Source of the DNA: Tsukamurella sp. 1534
Lineage (GTDB): Bacteria > Actinomycetota > Actinomycetes > Mycobacteriales > Mycobacteriaceae
Assembly: GCF_000312385.1 (NCBI RefSeq)
Contig: NZ_HE997627.1
Location: forward strand, 593,292 to 657,291
DNA: 64,000 nucleotides
Direction: 5' to 3'
Under the pieces are notes generated by a model that made no database searches, was not told where the DNA came from, and saw only the letters and a list, made by a program, of their open reading frames with translations. Positions 24,272 through 34,524 of this stretch are shown piece by piece. The stretch's first letter is position 1, and each line of letters begins with the position of its first letter. Position numbers and translations under genes: made by a program.

Positions 24272-24849
24272 ATCCCGATCGATCTGCCAACCAGCAGGCG
24301 CTGATCCGCTGCGCCGCGGACTGGTTCCGCGAGGGACGACGCGTCGATCTGGGGCAACTCGCCGCCGCGCAGGGCGTGGGCCGGGCCACCGTGTACCGCT
24401 GGTTCGGCAGCCGGGAGCACGTCGTGGGCGAGGCGATCTGGCTCGGCATCGCGCAGGCGATCGAGCGGGTGCAGGCCGACGAGCCGGTACGCGACCGCGC
24501 CGCGTTCCTCCGCGCGTTCGAACGTCTCGCGCACGAGGTCCGCAGCTATCCCCCGTTGGCCCGGTTCGCCGCCGACGAGCCCGAATTCGCCATGCGGGTG
24601 CTGCAGTCCGGCCGCAGCGTCGTGCAGGCGCGGCTCATCGACTGGGTGGACGGCTGGCTCCACGCCATCGACGTGCCGCCGGACGGCGACGTGCGCGGCG
24701 TCTCCCGCGCCGATCTCGCCTACGCGATCGTCCGGCTCGCGGAATCGTTCCTCTGGTCGGACATGCTGATCGGCACGCCGCCGCAGCCCGGGAAGGCCAC
24801 CCCGGTGGTGGAGCTCCTCCTCCTCGGCGCCGAGACCTCGGCCCGCTGA
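24265..24849 (+). CDS. TetR-family transcriptional regulator
   Basis: A 194-residue regulator. The N-terminal helix-turn-helix is at about residues 8-55 (RRVDLGQLAAAQGVGRATVYRWFGSREHVVGEA). The C-terminal ligand-binding part (RAAFLRAFERLAHEVRSYPPLARFAADEPEF...) resembles what I recall of the QsdR-like subgroup, with low certainty. A strong palindrome overlaps its ATG, so it probably represses itself and the divergent fadE pair, with an acyl-CoA as the likely ligand. An in-frame ATG-like codon further upstream (24220) would place the operator inside the gene and is less likely. Confidence 0.88.
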   Translation: MSHPDRSANQQALIRCAADWFREGRRVDLGQLAAAQGVGRATVYRWFGSREHVVGEAIWLGIAQAIERVQADEPVRDRAAFLRAFERLAHEVRSYPPLARFAADEPEFAMRVLQSGRSVVQARLIDWVDGWLHAIDVPPDGDVRGVSRADLAYAIVRLAESFLWSDMLIGTPPQPGKATPVVELLLLGAETSAR

Positions 24850-24893
24850 CACGCTCCGCAGCGAGGCGGCGCACCGTCGGGCGCGGAAACCGT

Positions 24894-25547
24894 TCAGCCG
24901 GAGACGATCCCGACCACCAGGTTGATCGCCGTGGCCAGGATCAGGGTGCCGAACACGTAGGAGAGCAGGCAGTGCCGCAGCACCACACTGCGGATCGCGG
25001 GCGACGACACCGAGGTGTCCGACACCTGGTACGTCATGCCCAGGTTGTAGCTGAAGTAGAAGAAGTCCCGGTACGCGGGCGGATCGTCGCCGTTGAAGTC
25101 GATGCCGCCCGGATCGTCGCCCTCGTCGCCGTAGAACTGCTCCGCGTACCGGGTGGCGTACGTCAGGTGCAGCGACCCCCACACCGCGAACGCGGCGAAC
25201 AGCGCGGCGCCGGCCGCCGCGTCCTTGTTGTCGGTCCGGCCCGCCACGAGCAGCACCACGATCGCCACCAGCCCGCTCAGCGCGATCACGGCGACCACGA
25301 ACTCCGCGACACCGGGCCGGAAGTTCTCCCGCCGCACGGTGTGTTTCGTGGACTCGGCGTCCAGCGGCCACAGCACCAACCACCCCGCGGCCACCCACAC
25401 CGCGGCCGCGGCGCCGATGCCCACGAGCACCGCGAGCGACACCGCAGAGAGGCCGCCGACGATCGCCGTGGCGATCACCCCGGCGACGAGTGAGACGGTC
25501 GCGCGGGTGCCGACGGACAGCGGCGGGCTCGAAGCGGGTCGGGTCAT
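24894..25547 (-). CDS. DUF1345 membrane protein
   Basis: A 217-residue integral membrane protein with five hydrophobic helices and the signature [50 protein letters not shown] of DUF1345 proteins. Function unknown. Its ATG overlaps the hflX stop (ATGA, 25544-25547), so it is translated from the hflX message. It lies last in the operon. An acidic loop ([20 protein letters not shown]) precedes the signature. Confidence 0.88.
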   Translation of the reverse strand: MTRPASSPPLSVGTRATVSLVAGVIATAIVGGLSAVSLAVLVGIGAAAAVWVAAGWLVLWPLDAESTKHTVRRENFRPGVAEFVVAVIALSGLVAIVVLLVAGRTDNKDAAAGAALFAAFAVWGSLHLTYATRYAEQFYGDEGDDPGGIDFNGDDPPAYRDFFYFSYNLGMTYQVSDTSVSSPAIRSVVLRHCLLSYVFGTLILATAINLVVGIVSG

Positions 25548-26983
25548 CCGTCGATTGTGCGCGCGTTCTCCTCGAACCGCGACAGCAGACCCGCCAGCGC
25601 ACCGGGCACCCGGGCGGTGAGCCGCGTCCCGTCGGCCTCGTGCTCCGCCGAGACCACCGTGCCCTCGGCGTGGATGCGCGCCAACAGGTCACCGCGGTCG
25701 TACGGCAGCAGCGCGGTCACCTCGACGTCGCCGGCCGTGATCAGGTCGGTCATCCGCCGCAGCAACTCGTCGATCCCGTCGCGGGTGTGCGCCGAGACGA
25801 ACACCGCCTCCGGCAGCGCAACTCGCAACTGCGCGAGGACCACCGGATCCGCGGCGTCGGTCTTGTTGACCACCAGCAGTTCCCGCGGCAACGCGGCCTC
25901 GCGCTCCCCCGCCACCTCGCGCAGCACCTGGCGCACCGCGTCGATCTGGCGCTGCGGCATCGGGTCGCTGCCGTCCACGACGTGCAGCAGCAGGTCGGCG
26001 TCGACGACCTCCTCCAGCGTGGAGCGGAAGGCCTCGACCAACTGCGTGGGCAGGTGCCGCACGAAACCCACGGTGTCCGTGAGCACGACGTCGCGGCCGT
26101 CGGTGAGCGTGCCGTGCCGGGTGGTGGGGTCGAGCGTCGCGAACAGCGCGTCCTGCACCAGCACGCCCGCGTCGGTGATCGCGTTGAGCAGGCTGGACTT
26201 GCCCGCGTTGGTGTACCCGGCGATCGCGATCGACGGGACGCCCGAGCGGCGCCGGGCGCCGCGCTTGGTGTCGCGGGCCTGCTTCATGCCCTTGATCTCG
26301 CGGCGCAGCTTGGCCATCCGCTCGCGGATGCGGCGCCGGTCGGTCTCGATCTTGGTCTCACCGGGACCGCGCAGGCCCACGCCGCCGTTGCTGCCGGCGC
26401 GACCACCGGCCTGCCGGGACAGCGCCTCGCCCCAGCCGCGCAGCCGGGGCAGCATGTACTCCATCTGTGCCAGGGTGACCTGCGCCTTGCCCTCGCGCGA
26501 GGTGGCGTGCTGGGCGAAGATGTCGAGGATCAGGGCGGTGCGGTCGATGACCTTGACCTTCACCACCTTCTCCAGGGCGTTGAGCTGGGCGGGCGTGAGC
26601 TCGCCGTCGCAGATCACGGTGTCGGCGCCGGTCGCGAGCACCACCTCGCGCAGCTCGTGGGCCTTGCCCGAGCCGATGTAGGTGGCCGGGTCCGGCCGGT
26701 CACGGCGCTGGATCACGCCGTCGAGGACCACGGAGCCCGCGGTCTCCGCGAGCGCCTTGAGTTCGGCGAGGGACGAATCGGCCTGCGCGGCGGACCCCTC
26801 GGTCCACACGCCTACCAGCACCACCTGCTCCAGGCGGAGCCGGCGGTATTCGACCTCGGTGACATCGTCGAGCTCGGTCGACAGACCGGCGACGCGGCGG
26901 AGCGACGTGCGCTCCCGTAGTTGGAGTTCTCCGACGGTGGGCTCTGCCCACTCGGCGGGCTCCCAGGTTTCTGTCTGTGTCAT
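25544..26983 (-). CDS. hflX: HflX, ribosome-associated GTPase
   Basis: A 479-residue HflX-family GTPase that splits stalled 70S ribosomes in the species where it was studied. The HflX N-terminal domain contains the glycine-rich [21 protein letters not shown] (193-213). The G domain has G1 GYTNAGKS (256-263), G3 [10 protein letters not shown] and G4 NKTD. The ATG at 26983 (MTQTETWEP) has no clear ribosome-binding site; GAGAAccaTTCTC lies just upstream. Mycobacterial order hflX-dapF-miaA is conserved here. Cotranslated with the DUF1345 gene downstream. Confidence 0.96.
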   Translation of the reverse strand: MTQTETWEPAEWAEPTVGELQLRERTSLRRVAGLSTELDDVTEVEYRRLRLEQVVLVGVWTEGSAAQADSSLAELKALAETAGSVVLDGVIQRRDRPDPATYIGSGKAHELREVVLATGADTVICDGELTPAQLNALEKVVKVKVIDRTALILDIFAQHATSREGKAQVTLAQMEYMLPRLRGWGEALSRQAGGRAGSNGGVGLRGPGETKIETDRRRIRERMAKLRREIKGMKQARDTKRGARRRSGVPSIAIAGYTNAGKSSLLNAITDAGVLVQDALFATLDPTTRHGTLTDGRDVVLTDTVGFVRHLPTQLVEAFRSTLEEVVDADLLLHVVDGSDPMPQRQIDAVRQVLREVAGEREAALPRELLVVNKTDAADPVVLAQLRVALPEAVFVSAHTRDGIDELLRRMTDLITAGDVEVTALLPYDRGDLLARIHAEGTVVSAEHEADGTRLTARVPGALAGLLSRFEENARTIDG

Positions 26984-27045
26984 ACGAGAACCATTCTCGC
27001 ACGTCGCGGACGCCCCGGTCACCCGAGTTTTCGCAGGGCGGAAGC

Positions 27046-27957
27046 TCAGCGGGCGTCCACCCGCGCGGTGCCGGTCGCGACGATCCGGCTGGGGCCGCGC
27101 AGCCGCGTACCGTCGGGCCCGACGGTGACGGTGACGGTGCCGCCCGGAACGTGCACGTCGACGACGCCGCCCTCGCGCCCGTCGGCGCGCAGGGCCGCCA
27201 CCGCGGCGGCCACGGTGCCGGTGCCGCAGGATCGGGTCTCGCCCGAACCGCGCTCGTGCACCCGCATATGCACGCCGCCGTCCGCGAGCGGGGTCAGGAC
27301 CTCGACGTTCGTGCCGTTCGGGAACAGCCCGTGATCGAAGGTGGGGGCGCTCTTCACGTCGAGCTCGGCGAGGGATTCGACGGTGAGCCCGGGCACGACG
27401 CACGCGAGGTGCGGGTTACCCACGTCGACGGCGATGCCGGCCAGGTCGCGCCCGTCGACGCCCGCCGAGGAGCTGCCGAACACCCGCGCTGGCCCCATCT
27501 CGACGGTGACGTCGGCGGTGTCCGGGTCCGCGTGGTGCACGGTGACGGGGCGGCCGCCCGCCCGCGAGCCGACGGTGAACCCGCCCTCGGGCACCAGGCC
27601 CGACGAGGCGAGGAAGTGCGCGAACACGCGGACGCCGTTGCCGCACATCTCGGCGATCGAGCCGTCGGAGTTGCGGTAGTCCATGAACCAGTCCCCGCGG
27701 TCCACGCCCTCGGGCAGGCCGTCGAGCACGCCCGCATCGAGCAGATCGCCGGTGCGAGCCACGCGGAGCACCCCGTCGGCGCCGATCCCGGCGCGGCGGT
27801 CGCACAGCGCCGCCACCAGGCCCGGCGTGAGGTCGATGTCGACGCCCGGGTCCGGCAGGATCACGAAGTCGTTCTCGGTGCCGTGGCCCTTGAGGAAGTC
27901 GACGGCCCGCCCCGGGAGCGGTGCGCCCGGGCGGGACGAAGCTGCGTCGCCTGTCAT
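27046..27957 (-). CDS. dapF: diaminopimelate epimerase
   Basis: A 303-residue PLP-independent epimerase that converts LL- to meso-diaminopimelate for lysine and peptidoglycan. The two catalytic cysteines are present: Cys105 in [10 protein letters not shown] and Cys244 in TRSCGTGT. Family substrate loops [16 protein letters not shown] and [13 protein letters not shown] are intact. TAGACT lies seven bases before the ATG (27970-27965), a leaderless promoter; the first three bases of that hexamer are also the TAG stop codon of miaA, so dapF can be transcribed apart from it. Confidence 0.97.
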   Translation of the reverse strand: MTGDAASSRPGAPLPGRAVDFLKGHGTENDFVILPDPGVDIDLTPGLVAALCDRRAGIGADGVLRVARTGDLLDAGVLDGLPEGVDRGDWFMDYRNSDGSIAEMCGNGVRVFAHFLASSGLVPEGGFTVGSRAGGRPVTVHHADPDTADVTVEMGPARVFGSSSAGVDGRDLAGIAVDVGNPHLACVVPGLTVESLAELDVKSAPTFDHGLFPNGTNVEVLTPLADGGVHMRVHERGSGETRSCGTGTVAAAVAALRADGREGGVVDVHVPGGTVTVTVGPDGTRLRGPSRIVATGTARVDAR

Positions 27958-27964
27958 GGTGCCG

Positions 27965-27970
27965 AGTCTA
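27965..27970 (-). promoter_or_regulatory. dapF -10 box fused to the miaA stop codon
   Basis: Minus-strand TAGACT, seven bases before the dapF ATG. Its TAG is the miaA stop codon (27970-27968), so coding and promoter information overlap. Confidence 0.55.
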
Positions 27971-28936
27971 CGGGCGGTCGGTACCGCCGCCGGAGGGGCG
28001 CCACGGCGGGGCGGCGTGCGCGGCGAGGGCCTCGTCGAGCAGGCCCGCGCCGGCGCCGTCGAGCCAGACGACGCGCGGGTCCCGCCGGAACCAGGACCGC
28101 TGGCGCCGCACGTACCGGCGGGTGCCGACGAAGGTGAGTTCCTGCGCGCGGTCCAGGTCGTACTCCCCGTCGAGTGCGGCCAGCACCTGCGCGTAGCCGA
28201 TCGCCCGCGACGCGGTGACGCCCTCGCGCAGACCCCGTTCCTCCAGCCCGCGGACCTCGTCGACGAGGCCGTGCTCGAACATGAGGCGGGTGCGCAGTGC
28301 GATCCGCTCGTCGAGCGCCGCGGTGTCCCGGTCCACCGCGACGACCGCCGTGTCCCAGCGCGCCGGCCCGATCTCGGGCGCGGATGCGGCGAACGGCTCG
28401 CCGGTGATGGTCACGACCTCCAGGGCCCGGACGATGCGGCGACCGTCGCTGGGCAGGATCTTGGCGCCCGCGGCGGGGTCGAGCCCGGCGAGCTCGCGGT
28501 GCAGGGCGAGCGGGCCGATCTCCTCGAGCCTGCGCTCGAACCGCTCGCGCACCTCCGGATCGGTGGCGGGGAAGCTCCACTCGTCGAGCAGGGCCTGGTA
28601 GTACATCATCGATCCGCCGACGATCACGGGCGTGCGGCCCGCGGCGAGCAGCCGCTCCACGTCGCGGCGGGCCCGCTCCTGATACGTCGCGACGGTGGCG
28701 GTCTCCGTCACGTCGAGCACGTCGAGTTGGTGGTGCGCGATCCCCCGCCGCTCGGCGACCGGCAGCTTGGCGGTGCCGATGTCCATGCCGCGGTACATCT
28801 GCATCGCGTCGACGTTGACGATCTCGCCGCCGAGCCGCTCCGCGAGGTCGAGCGCGAGATCCGACTTGCCGGTCGCGGTGGGCCCCACGACGGCGACGGG
28901 GCGCACGGATCCGGCGGGGCCCGGTGCCACCGTCAC
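27968..28936 (-). CDS. miaA: tRNA dimethylallyltransferase
   Basis: A 322-residue enzyme that adds dimethylallyl to N6 of A37 in tRNAs reading UNN codons. The P-loop GPTATGKS is at residues 18-25, followed by [48 protein letters not shown] and [16 protein letters not shown]. It supplies the substrate of MiaB, encoded at 32646. The GTG start at 28936 overlaps the stop of the upstream gene by four bases (GTGA), showing translational coupling; a second GTG two codons in is also possible. Confidence 0.96.
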   Translation of the reverse strand: MTVAPGPAGSVRPVAVVGPTATGKSDLALDLAERLGGEIVNVDAMQMYRGMDIGTAKLPVAERRGIAHHQLDVLDVTETATVATYQERARRDVERLLAAGRTPVIVGGSMMYYQALLDEWSFPATDPEVRERFERRLEEIGPLALHRELAGLDPAAGAKILPSDGRRIVRALEVVTITGEPFAASAPEIGPARWDTAVVAVDRDTAALDERIALRTRLMFEHGLVDEVRGLEERGLREGVTASRAIGYAQVLAALDGEYDLDRAQELTFVGTRRYVRRQRSWFRRDPRVVWLDGAGAGLLDEALAAHAAPPWRPSGGGTDRP

Positions 28937-29574
28937 GCGCGGCCCCCGGTCGCCACCAGGTAGCCCACCCCGAACGGCGCGCCGCGGTACAGGGTCCGCA
29001 CGGGCGCACCGTCGAAGGCCTCGGCCGCCGCCGTCCAACCGGGATCGAGTCCGCCCCGGGGCCCGCCCGCGCACACGGCGGCGCACTGGGCGTCGAAGAT
29101 CGCCGCGTCCTGCGGGTGATGTCCGCCGGGAGCGCGGGCGGTCAGGGTGTTGGGGCCGTCGAGCACGAACACGGTGCCGATCGGGCCCTCGGCCGGATCC
29201 GTGGGGCCGACGATCCGTGCCGACGGTGCGCCGCTCCCCCGCAACCAGGCGGCGATGAGCAGGGGCAGCGGCCAATCGGCGGCCGGCGGGGCATCACCCG
29301 ACGGTCCGCCCGGCGCGGCCGTGACGAGGACATCGGCGCCGAAGCCCAGCAGCGTTCCGGCGCCGTCCGGCCTGGTCAACGGCTCGGCGGCGACGACACG
29401 CCAGGACGGCGCCCGGTCACCGAGCCACCGCGCCGCGGCCAGCGCGGCGGCGCGCACGGCGTCCGCGTCCGGATCACCGGGGGCGCCCACCAGCTCGGGA
29501 ACGAGCAGCGGCGCGCCGGGCACGACGATGGCCGGGCCCGCTCCGGGGCCGCGTCCGGGCGTAGACGGATGCAT
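28933..29574 (-). CDS. Rv2728c-like hypothetical protein (extradiol dioxygenase subunit B-like fold)
   Basis: A 213-residue protein in the position of Rv2728c. It carries features I associate with the class III extradiol dioxygenase B-like fold ([30 protein letters not shown]-like segments; [10 protein letters not shown]). Conserved metal-binding histidines are not evident, so enzyme activity is doubtful. ATG at 29574 follows TAGCGT by seven bases, leaderless. It heads the operon with miaA, translationally coupled by the GTGA overlap. The function is unknown. Confidence 0.82.
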   Translation of the reverse strand: MHPSTPGRGPGAGPAIVVPGAPLLVPELVGAPGDPDADAVRAAALAAARWLGDRAPSWRVVAAEPLTRPDGAGTLLGFGADVLVTAAPGGPSGDAPPAADWPLPLLIAAWLRGSGAPSARIVGPTDPAEGPIGTVFVLDGPNTLTARAPGGHHPQDAAIFDAQCAAVCAGGPRGGLDPGWTAAAEAFDGAPVRTLYRGAPFGVGYLVATGGRA

Positions 29575-29633
29575 GAGAAGAACGCTAATCGATCGCGCCG
29601 GGGAGGCCGCAGAGTGATTCAATGGTCCTCATC

Positions 29634-29670
29634 GGGTCGACGTCCGGAAATCCACACCGGACGTCGATCC
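29634..29670. repeat. inverted repeat between Rv2728c-like gene and DUF349 gene
   Basis: An 11-bp perfect arm pair (29637-29647 with 29657-29667), nine-base loop, lengthened by three further pairs including one wobble. It lies in the divergent gap, 48 bases before the DUF349 start. It could be an operator or a leader hairpin. Confidence 0.5.
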
Positions 29671-29717
29671 ACGACGACCGGCAGCCGTGACGCGCGGCGC
29701 AGACGAAGGGGAACACC

Positions 29718-31085
29718 GTGGCCGACAACGACGCGACCGAGCCGAGCGCTCCGAAGCCGCACCCCGGCCCCAAGCCGCATCCCGGCCCCAAGCCGCATCC
29801 GGGGCCCCGGCCCGCGGTCCCCCGCCCGCCGGCCGCGGCCGTGGTGCCGCCGGCGGCCCGCCCGGCCTCCGACCCGACGAAGCACGGCCGGGTCGACGAC
29901 GACGGCACCGTGTACGTGATCACCTCCGGCGGCGAACGCGCCGTCGGGTCCTGGCAGGCGGGCGAATCCGCCGAGGGGCTGGCGCATTACGGCCGCAAGT
30001 ACGACGAGTTGGCCACCGAGGTCGAGGTGCTCGAGGAGCGGCTCGCGAGCGGCACCAGCGACCCCAAGAAGGTGCGTTCGGCCGCGCAGCACATCGCCGA
30101 CGCCCTCCCGACCGCCGCCGTGGTGGGCGACCTGGACGCGCTCGCGTCCCGCGTCGGGGCGCTGCTGACGGGCGCCGACACCGCGATCGTCACCGCGCAG
30201 GCGGACCGCGAGAAGGGCCGCGCCGAGGGCATCGCCCGCAAGGAGGCACTCGCGGCCGAGGCGGAGCAGATCGCCGCCGAATCCACCCAGTGGAAGGCCG
30301 CGGGCGACCGCATGCGGGCCCTCCTCGAGGAGTGGAAGACGATCAAGGGCGTCGACCGCAAGACCGACGACGCGCTGTGGAAGCGGTACTCCAAGGCCCG
30401 GGACGCCTTCAACAAGCGCCGCGGCGCGCACTTCGCCGAGCTCGACCGCGAGCGCGCCGGCGCGAAGGCCCGCAAGGAAGAGCTGATCGAGCAGGCCGAG
30501 AAGCTCAAGAACGACACGACGTGGGGCGAGACCTCCGCCAAGTTCCGTGACCTGCTGGCCAAGTGGAAGGCCGCCGGGCGCGCCCCGCGCGACTCCGACG
30601 ACGCGCTGTGGGCGCGGTTCAAGGGCATCCAGGACGAGTTCTTCGCCGCCCGCAACGCGGCCGCGCACGAGCGGGACGCCGAGTTCGCCGAGAACGGCAA
30701 GGCGAAGCAGGCCCTCCTCGACGAGTACCGGCCGCGGATCGAGTCCTCGCAGAACCTCGGTGCCCAGAAGGCGGCGCTGCGCGAGCTTCAGGACAAGTGG
30801 GAGGCGATCGGCAAGGTCCCGCGCGAGCAGATGGGCTCCCTCGAGGCCGGGATCCGCGCGCTGGAGAAGAAGATCAAGTCGGCCGACGACACCCAGTGGC
30901 GCCGCACCGACCCCGAGGCCACCGCCCGCGCCGCGCAGTTCCGCGACCGCGTCGCGCAGTTCGAGGAGCAGGCCGACAAGGCGGAGAAGGCCGGCAAGAC
31001 CAAGGACGCCACCCGGCTGCGCGAGCAGGCCCAGCAGTGGCGCGAGTGGGCCGACGCCGCCGAGAACGCCGTCGAGAACCGCTGA
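29718..31085 (+). CDS. DUF349 coiled-coil protein
   Basis: A 455-residue protein, Rv2731-like in position. The N-terminus has three KPHPGP repeats (29754-29807, an 18-base unit) in a Pro-rich tail. The remainder consists of helical DUF349 repeats: [37 protein letters not shown] is a clear unit, with others around [19 protein letters not shown] and [18 protein letters not shown]349 proteins are long helical bundles of unknown molecular role. The GTG at 29718 is preceded by GAAGGGGA. The protein is strongly charged and probably cytosolic. Confidence 0.9.
   Translation: MADNDATEPSAPKPHPGPKPHPGPKPHPGPRPAVPRPPAAAVVPPAARPASDPTKHGRVDDDGTVYVITSGGERAVGSWQAGESAEGLAHYGRKYDELATEVEVLEERLASGTSDPKKVRSAAQHIADALPTAAVVGDLDALASRVGALLTGADTAIVTAQADREKGRAEGIARKEALAAEAEQIAAESTQWKAAGDRMRALLEEWKTIKGVDRKTDDALWKRYSKARDAFNKRRGAHFAELDRERAGAKARKEELIEQAEKLKNDTTWGETSAKFRDLLAKWKAAGRAPRDSDDALWARFKGIQDEFFAARNAAAHERDAEFAENGKAKQALLDEYRPRIESSQNLGAQKAALRELQDKWEAIGKVPREQMGSLEAGIRALEKKIKSADDTQWRRTDPEATARAAQFRDRVAQFEEQADKAEKAGKTKDATRLREQAQQWREWADAAENAVENR
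29754..29807 (+). repeat. three tandem 18-base repeats (KPHPGP)
   Basis: Units at 29754-29771, 29772-29789 and 29790-29807 encode Lys-Pro-His-Pro-Gly-Pro three times. The third has drifted. In-frame units of 18 bases permit slippage without loss of frame. Confidence 0.85.
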
Positions 31086-31103
31086 CGCGCAGCGTATTCC
31101 CCG

Positions 31104-31943
31104 ATGCCCTTCGTCGAGCGGATCACCGTCTCGGCCGATGCGGCGGCGGAGCTGCCCGGCTGGGTGCGCGAGGTGCCCGCGCTACGGCCGGTCCTCGCCG
31201 GCACGCCGATCCGCCTCACGGCGCCACTGACGTTCGTCGTCGGTGAGAACGGGTCCGGCAAGTCGACGCTGGTCGAAGCCGTCGCCGAGAGGTTCGGACT
31301 GGACGCCCGCGGCGGGCGGGCCTCCGTCCCCGGCGGCAACCTCGATACCGAGAAGACGCCCCTCGGCGACGCGCTGCGCCTCGAGCTGACGCACCGCGGG
31401 CTCGCCATGCGCCGCGGTCCGCGGCTCGGGCGGCAGGGCTTCTTCCTGCGTGCGGAGACCGTACTCGAGATGAACGCCCGCTTCGCCGGGTGGCCCGGCT
31501 ATTGGGCCGACGACGTCAACACGCAGAGCCACGGCGAGGGCTTCTTCGGCATCTTCGACGCCATGCTGACCGAGCCGGGGTTCTACGTCCTCGACGAGCC
31601 GGAGTCGGCGCTCTCGTTCCAGTCCTGCCTGCGGCTCGTCGCCCTGCTCGGGCGGCTCCGCGACAGCGGCTCGCAGATCGTCTGCGCCACGCACTCCCCG
31701 ATCCTCACCGCGGTGCCCGGCGCGCAGATCCTGGAGATGCGTCCCGACGGGCCCGCGGACGCGCGCTGGGACGACCTGGCGGTGGTCGGGCACTGGCGCC
31801 GCTTCCTGGACCACCCCGGCGGCTACCTGGACGAGCTCGTCGCGCCCGCGCCGGAGCCCGGGCCGGCTCCGCGCACCGTCGAACCCGGGGACGAGAGGGA
31901 CCTGATCCGGAGACTGCGGCGCCGGATCAACGGCGAGGACTGA
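31104..31943 (+). CDS. AAA-family ATPase (ABC/SMC-like)
   Basis: A 279-residue ATPase of the ABC-like type found in overcoming-lysogeny (OLD) and RecF-like groups. Walker A is VVGENGSGKST (46-55) and Walker B FYVLDEPESALSFQ. An ATHSP segment follows (IVCATHSPILTAVPGAQILEM). There is no ABC signature LSGGQ, and the C-terminus is a short Pro/Arg-rich tail. Such stand-alone ATPases are predicted to act on nucleic acid or as regulatory ATPases. ATG at 31104 is in frame 18 bases after the DUF349 stop, so it is likely cotranscribed. Confidence 0.85.
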   Translation: MPFVERITVSADAAAELPGWVREVPALRPVLAGTPIRLTAPLTFVVGENGSGKSTLVEAVAERFGLDARGGRASVPGGNLDTEKTPLGDALRLELTHRGLAMRRGPRLGRQGFFLRAETVLEMNARFAGWPGYWADDVNTQSHGEGFFGIFDAMLTEPGFYVLDEPESALSFQSCLRLVALLGRLRDSGSQIVCATHSPILTAVPGAQILEMRPDGPADARWDDLAVVGHWRRFLDHPGGYLDELVAPAPEPGPAPRTVEPGDERDLIRRLRRRINGED

Positions 31944-31946
31944 ACG

Positions 31947-32585
31947 TCAGACGCCGTCGGTGGGGCGCTGCGGGCGCGGCGGCGGACGGTGGCCGATGCT
32001 GTTGTCCCTGGTGAACTTCTCCCAGTCGCGGGCGGCGTCGCGTCGCTCCTGCTCGGCGGCGAGCTGGTACGGCGTGCGCGCCCAGATGGTCTTGATCCAC
32101 ACGACGGCCAGGACGATCATGGCCGCCCAGCCGAGGAGCAGGCCCGCGCCGACGCCCGTGGGGGGCTCGCCGTGCAGTCCCGGGGTCTGCCGCGACCACA
32201 CCGACAGCAGGCCGAACACGACGGCGACGCCGGAGCCGGCGCCGGCGATCACCGAGACGGCCCAACGGCGGGTCAGCAGCGCGGCGCCGGACGCGAGGAC
32301 GCCGAACAGCAGCTCGAGCCACACGAACACCTTCGACACGATCACGAGCGAGCCCCCATCGGCGTGCTGGTCCCCCAACAGGATCTCCAGTCCCGTCAGG
32401 GTGCCGGTGTGCGGCAGCGCGAGGGAGCCGATCACCACGAGCACGGCGACGGCGGCCACCAGGATCCGCGGACCCACCTGGAATTCGCCCGCCAGCTTCC
32501 GCTCGGCGGACTCCACCTCGGACCGCAGGTCGTCGAGCTCCTCGGGGCCGCGGGGATCGTTGCTGTCGGCGTTCATGGTGTCCAT
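31947..32585 (-). CDS. Rv2732c-like membrane protein
   Basis: A 212-residue protein with an N-terminal acidic region (SDNDPRGPEELDDLRSEVESAERKLAGEF) and four hydrophobic helices (around ILVAAVAVLVVIGSLALP, SKVFVWLELLFGVLASGAALL, WAVSVIAGAGSGVAVVFGLL, GLLLGWAAMIVLAVVWI). The C-terminus is basic and Pro-rich. Position downstream of miaB matches Rv2732c. Function unknown. An ATG three codons inside (MNADSNDPRG) is an alternative start; GGGGAGG lies close upstream of the first ATG. Confidence 0.82.
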   Translation of the reverse strand: MDTMNADSNDPRGPEELDDLRSEVESAERKLAGEFQVGPRILVAAVAVLVVIGSLALPHTGTLTGLEILLGDQHADGGSLVIVSKVFVWLELLFGVLASGAALLTRRWAVSVIAGAGSGVAVVFGLLSVWSRQTPGLHGEPPTGVGAGLLLGWAAMIVLAVVWIKTIWARTPYQLAAEQERRDAARDWEKFTRDNSIGHRPPPRPQRPTDGV

Positions 32586-32645
32586 TGTCCTCCCCCGGGG
32601 ACCCGAGGTCTCCTACAGGGTGTCGTAGAGGGGCCCACGGTCGGT

Positions 32646-34181
32646 TCAGCAGGTGGAACAGCCCGTCGCCGGCGCCGCCGCGGCCGGGGGCCGGCCGATC
32701 GCCGGGAGCCCCAGGCCCACGCCCACCGGCGCGGTGACGGGGGTGATCCGGGCCTCGACGTTGTCGCCCGCCCGGGTGCGGCGGTGCGCGAGCACGCCCC
32801 CGTCGGCGACCAGGTGGTGCGGCGCCGCACCGGTGATCTCCACCTCGACCACGTCGCCGGGGCGGATGTCCTCGCGGCCCGCGAAGTGCACGAGGCGGCC
32901 GTCGCGGGCGCGGCCCGACATCCGCTTGGTCTCGGAGTCCTTTCGGCCCTCCCCCAGCGCGACCAGGAGCTCGACGGTGCGCCCGACCTGCTTCCGGTTC
33001 TCCTCCAGCGTGATCCGCTCCTGGAGTTCGATCAGCCGCATGTACCGCTTCTGCACGACCGCCTTCGGCAGTTGGTCCGGGAGGTCCGCCGCGGGCGTGC
33101 CCGGACGGATCGAGTACTGGAAGGTGAACGCGGAGCTGAACCGGGCCTTCTCGACCACGTCGAGGGTGGCCTGGAAGTCCTCCTCGGTCTCCCCCGGGAA
33201 ACCGACGATGATGTCGGTGGTGATCGCGGCGTGCGGGATGCGCTCGCGGACCTTGTCGAGGATGCCCAGGAACTTGGTGCTGCGGTAGCTGCGTCGCATG
33301 TCCTTGAGCACCTTGTCGGAGCCCGACTGGAGCGGCATGTGCAGCTGCGGGCAGATGTTCGGCGTCTCGGCCATCGCGTCGATCACGTCGTCGGTGAACT
33401 CCGCCGGGTGCGGGCTGGTGAACCGGACCCGCTCCAGTCCCTCGATGCGGCCGCAGGCGCGGAGCAGGTCGGCGAACGCGCCGCGATTCCGTGGGAGGTC
33501 GGGGTCGGCGAAGTTGACGCCGTAGGCGTTGACGTTCTGGCCGAGCAGCGTGACCTCGGAGACGCCCTGGTCGACGAGGGCCTGCACCTCGGACAGGATG
33601 TCGCCCGGGCGACGGTCGACCTCCTTGCCGCGGAGGCTGGGCACGATGCAGAAGGTGCAGGTGTTGTTGCAGCCCACGGAGATGGACACCCAGCCGGCGT
33701 AGGCGCTCTCCCGGCGGGCGGGCAGCGTCGACGGGAAGGCGTCGAGCGCCTCCTTGATCTCGACCTCGGCCTCCTCGTTGTGCCGGGCGCGCTCGAGCAG
33801 CGTGGGCAGCGAGCCGATGTTGTGGGTACCGAACACCACGTCGACCCACGGGGCCTTCTTGACGACGGTGCCCTTGTCCTTCTGGGCGAGGCAGCCGCCG
33901 ACGGCGATCTGCATGCCGGGGCGCTCGCGCTTGATCGGCGCGAGGTGGCTGAGGTTGCCGTACAGCTTGTTGTCCGCGTTCTCCCGCACCGCGCAGGTGT
34001 TGAACACCACCAGGTCGGCCTGCTCGCCGCCGTCCGCCCGCACGTAGCCGGCGTCCTCGAGGAGGCCGGACAGGCGCTCGGAATCGTGCACGTTCATCTG
34101 GCACCCGTACGTGCGTACCTCGTACGTGCGGGCGTCGGGGCGGCCTTCTTCGCGGCCGTCGGGGGCGGGATCGATCACCAC
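32646..34181 (-). CDS. miaB: MiaB, tRNA methylthiotransferase
   Basis: A 511-residue radical-SAM enzyme that adds methylthio to position C2 of i6A37 in tRNA. The N-terminal cluster ligands lie in [21 protein letters not shown] and GGCLAQ. The radical-SAM CxxxCxxC is GCNNTCTFC. The TRAM domain is at the C-terminus, before a Cys-ending tail (ATGCSTC). Two GTG codons at 34181 and 34178 follow TATCCT by three and six bases, so this is leaderless and the second may be the true start. The upstream frame ([10 protein letters not shown]...) overlaps the small gene on the same strand and is not coding. Confidence 0.95.
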   Translation of the reverse strand: MVIDPAPDGREEGRPDARTYEVRTYGCQMNVHDSERLSGLLEDAGYVRADGGEQADLVVFNTCAVRENADNKLYGNLSHLAPIKRERPGMQIAVGGCLAQKDKGTVVKKAPWVDVVFGTHNIGSLPTLLERARHNEEAEVEIKEALDAFPSTLPARRESAYAGWVSISVGCNNTCTFCIVPSLRGKEVDRRPGDILSEVQALVDQGVSEVTLLGQNVNAYGVNFADPDLPRNRGAFADLLRACGRIEGLERVRFTSPHPAEFTDDVIDAMAETPNICPQLHMPLQSGSDKVLKDMRRSYRSTKFLGILDKVRERIPHAAITTDIIVGFPGETEEDFQATLDVVEKARFSSAFTFQYSIRPGTPAADLPDQLPKAVVQKRYMRLIELQERITLEENRKQVGRTVELLVALGEGRKDSETKRMSGRARDGRLVHFAGREDIRPGDVVEVEITGAAPHHLVADGGVLAHRRTRAGDNVEARITPVTAPVGVGLGLPAIGRPPAAAAPATGCSTC

Positions 34182-34245
34182 ACCAGGATATCGACGGGAG
34201 CAAATCGTCCCAGTTCGACGGGCGTGGGCGCGGGCCGACGCCCCG

Positions 34246-34401
34246 CTATTCCTCGCTCTCGAGCTCCTCGAGCTCGGTGGCGGACTCCGGATCGAACTCG
34301 GCACCGACCGCGGCCTGCGCGTCGATCTGCGCCTGCTGCGCCTCCGCCTTCGCCTGCGCCGCGGTCTCGTCGAGGGCGGAGGGGTCGTCGTGGTCGGTCA
34401 T
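34246..34401 (-). CDS. 51-residue acidic, Ala/Gln/Glu-rich small protein
   Basis: This short gene starts [20 protein letters not shown], continues [20 protein letters not shown] and ends [17 protein letters not shown] lies eight bases before its ATG (34401). Its composition (only one Lys, no Arg; long Glu/Gln/Ala stretch) predicts one soluble helix, perhaps a coiled coil, and an acidic tail. It lies 64 bases upstream of miaB on the same strand. I do not recognise a family. The gene is too short for a usual ORF cutoff, which may be why it is easily missed. Confidence 0.72.
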   Translation of the reverse strand: MTDHDDPSALDETAAQAKAEAQQAQIDAQAAVGAEFDPESATELEELESEE

Positions 34402-34524
34402 GCGCGCCTCCTGGTGATCAGTCCGCTCGATCCTCGCACCGGATGCGGGGTCGCGCAGATTTTCTGCCTACCAATACCGCCGACTTTACGCGGACGAAAC
34501 CTCGGTGATCATAGGCTCTGCACC

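Noticed and set aside
34246-34401. Antitoxin or toxin-antitoxin pair
   Set aside because: The small acidic protein has no adjacent toxin-like gene.
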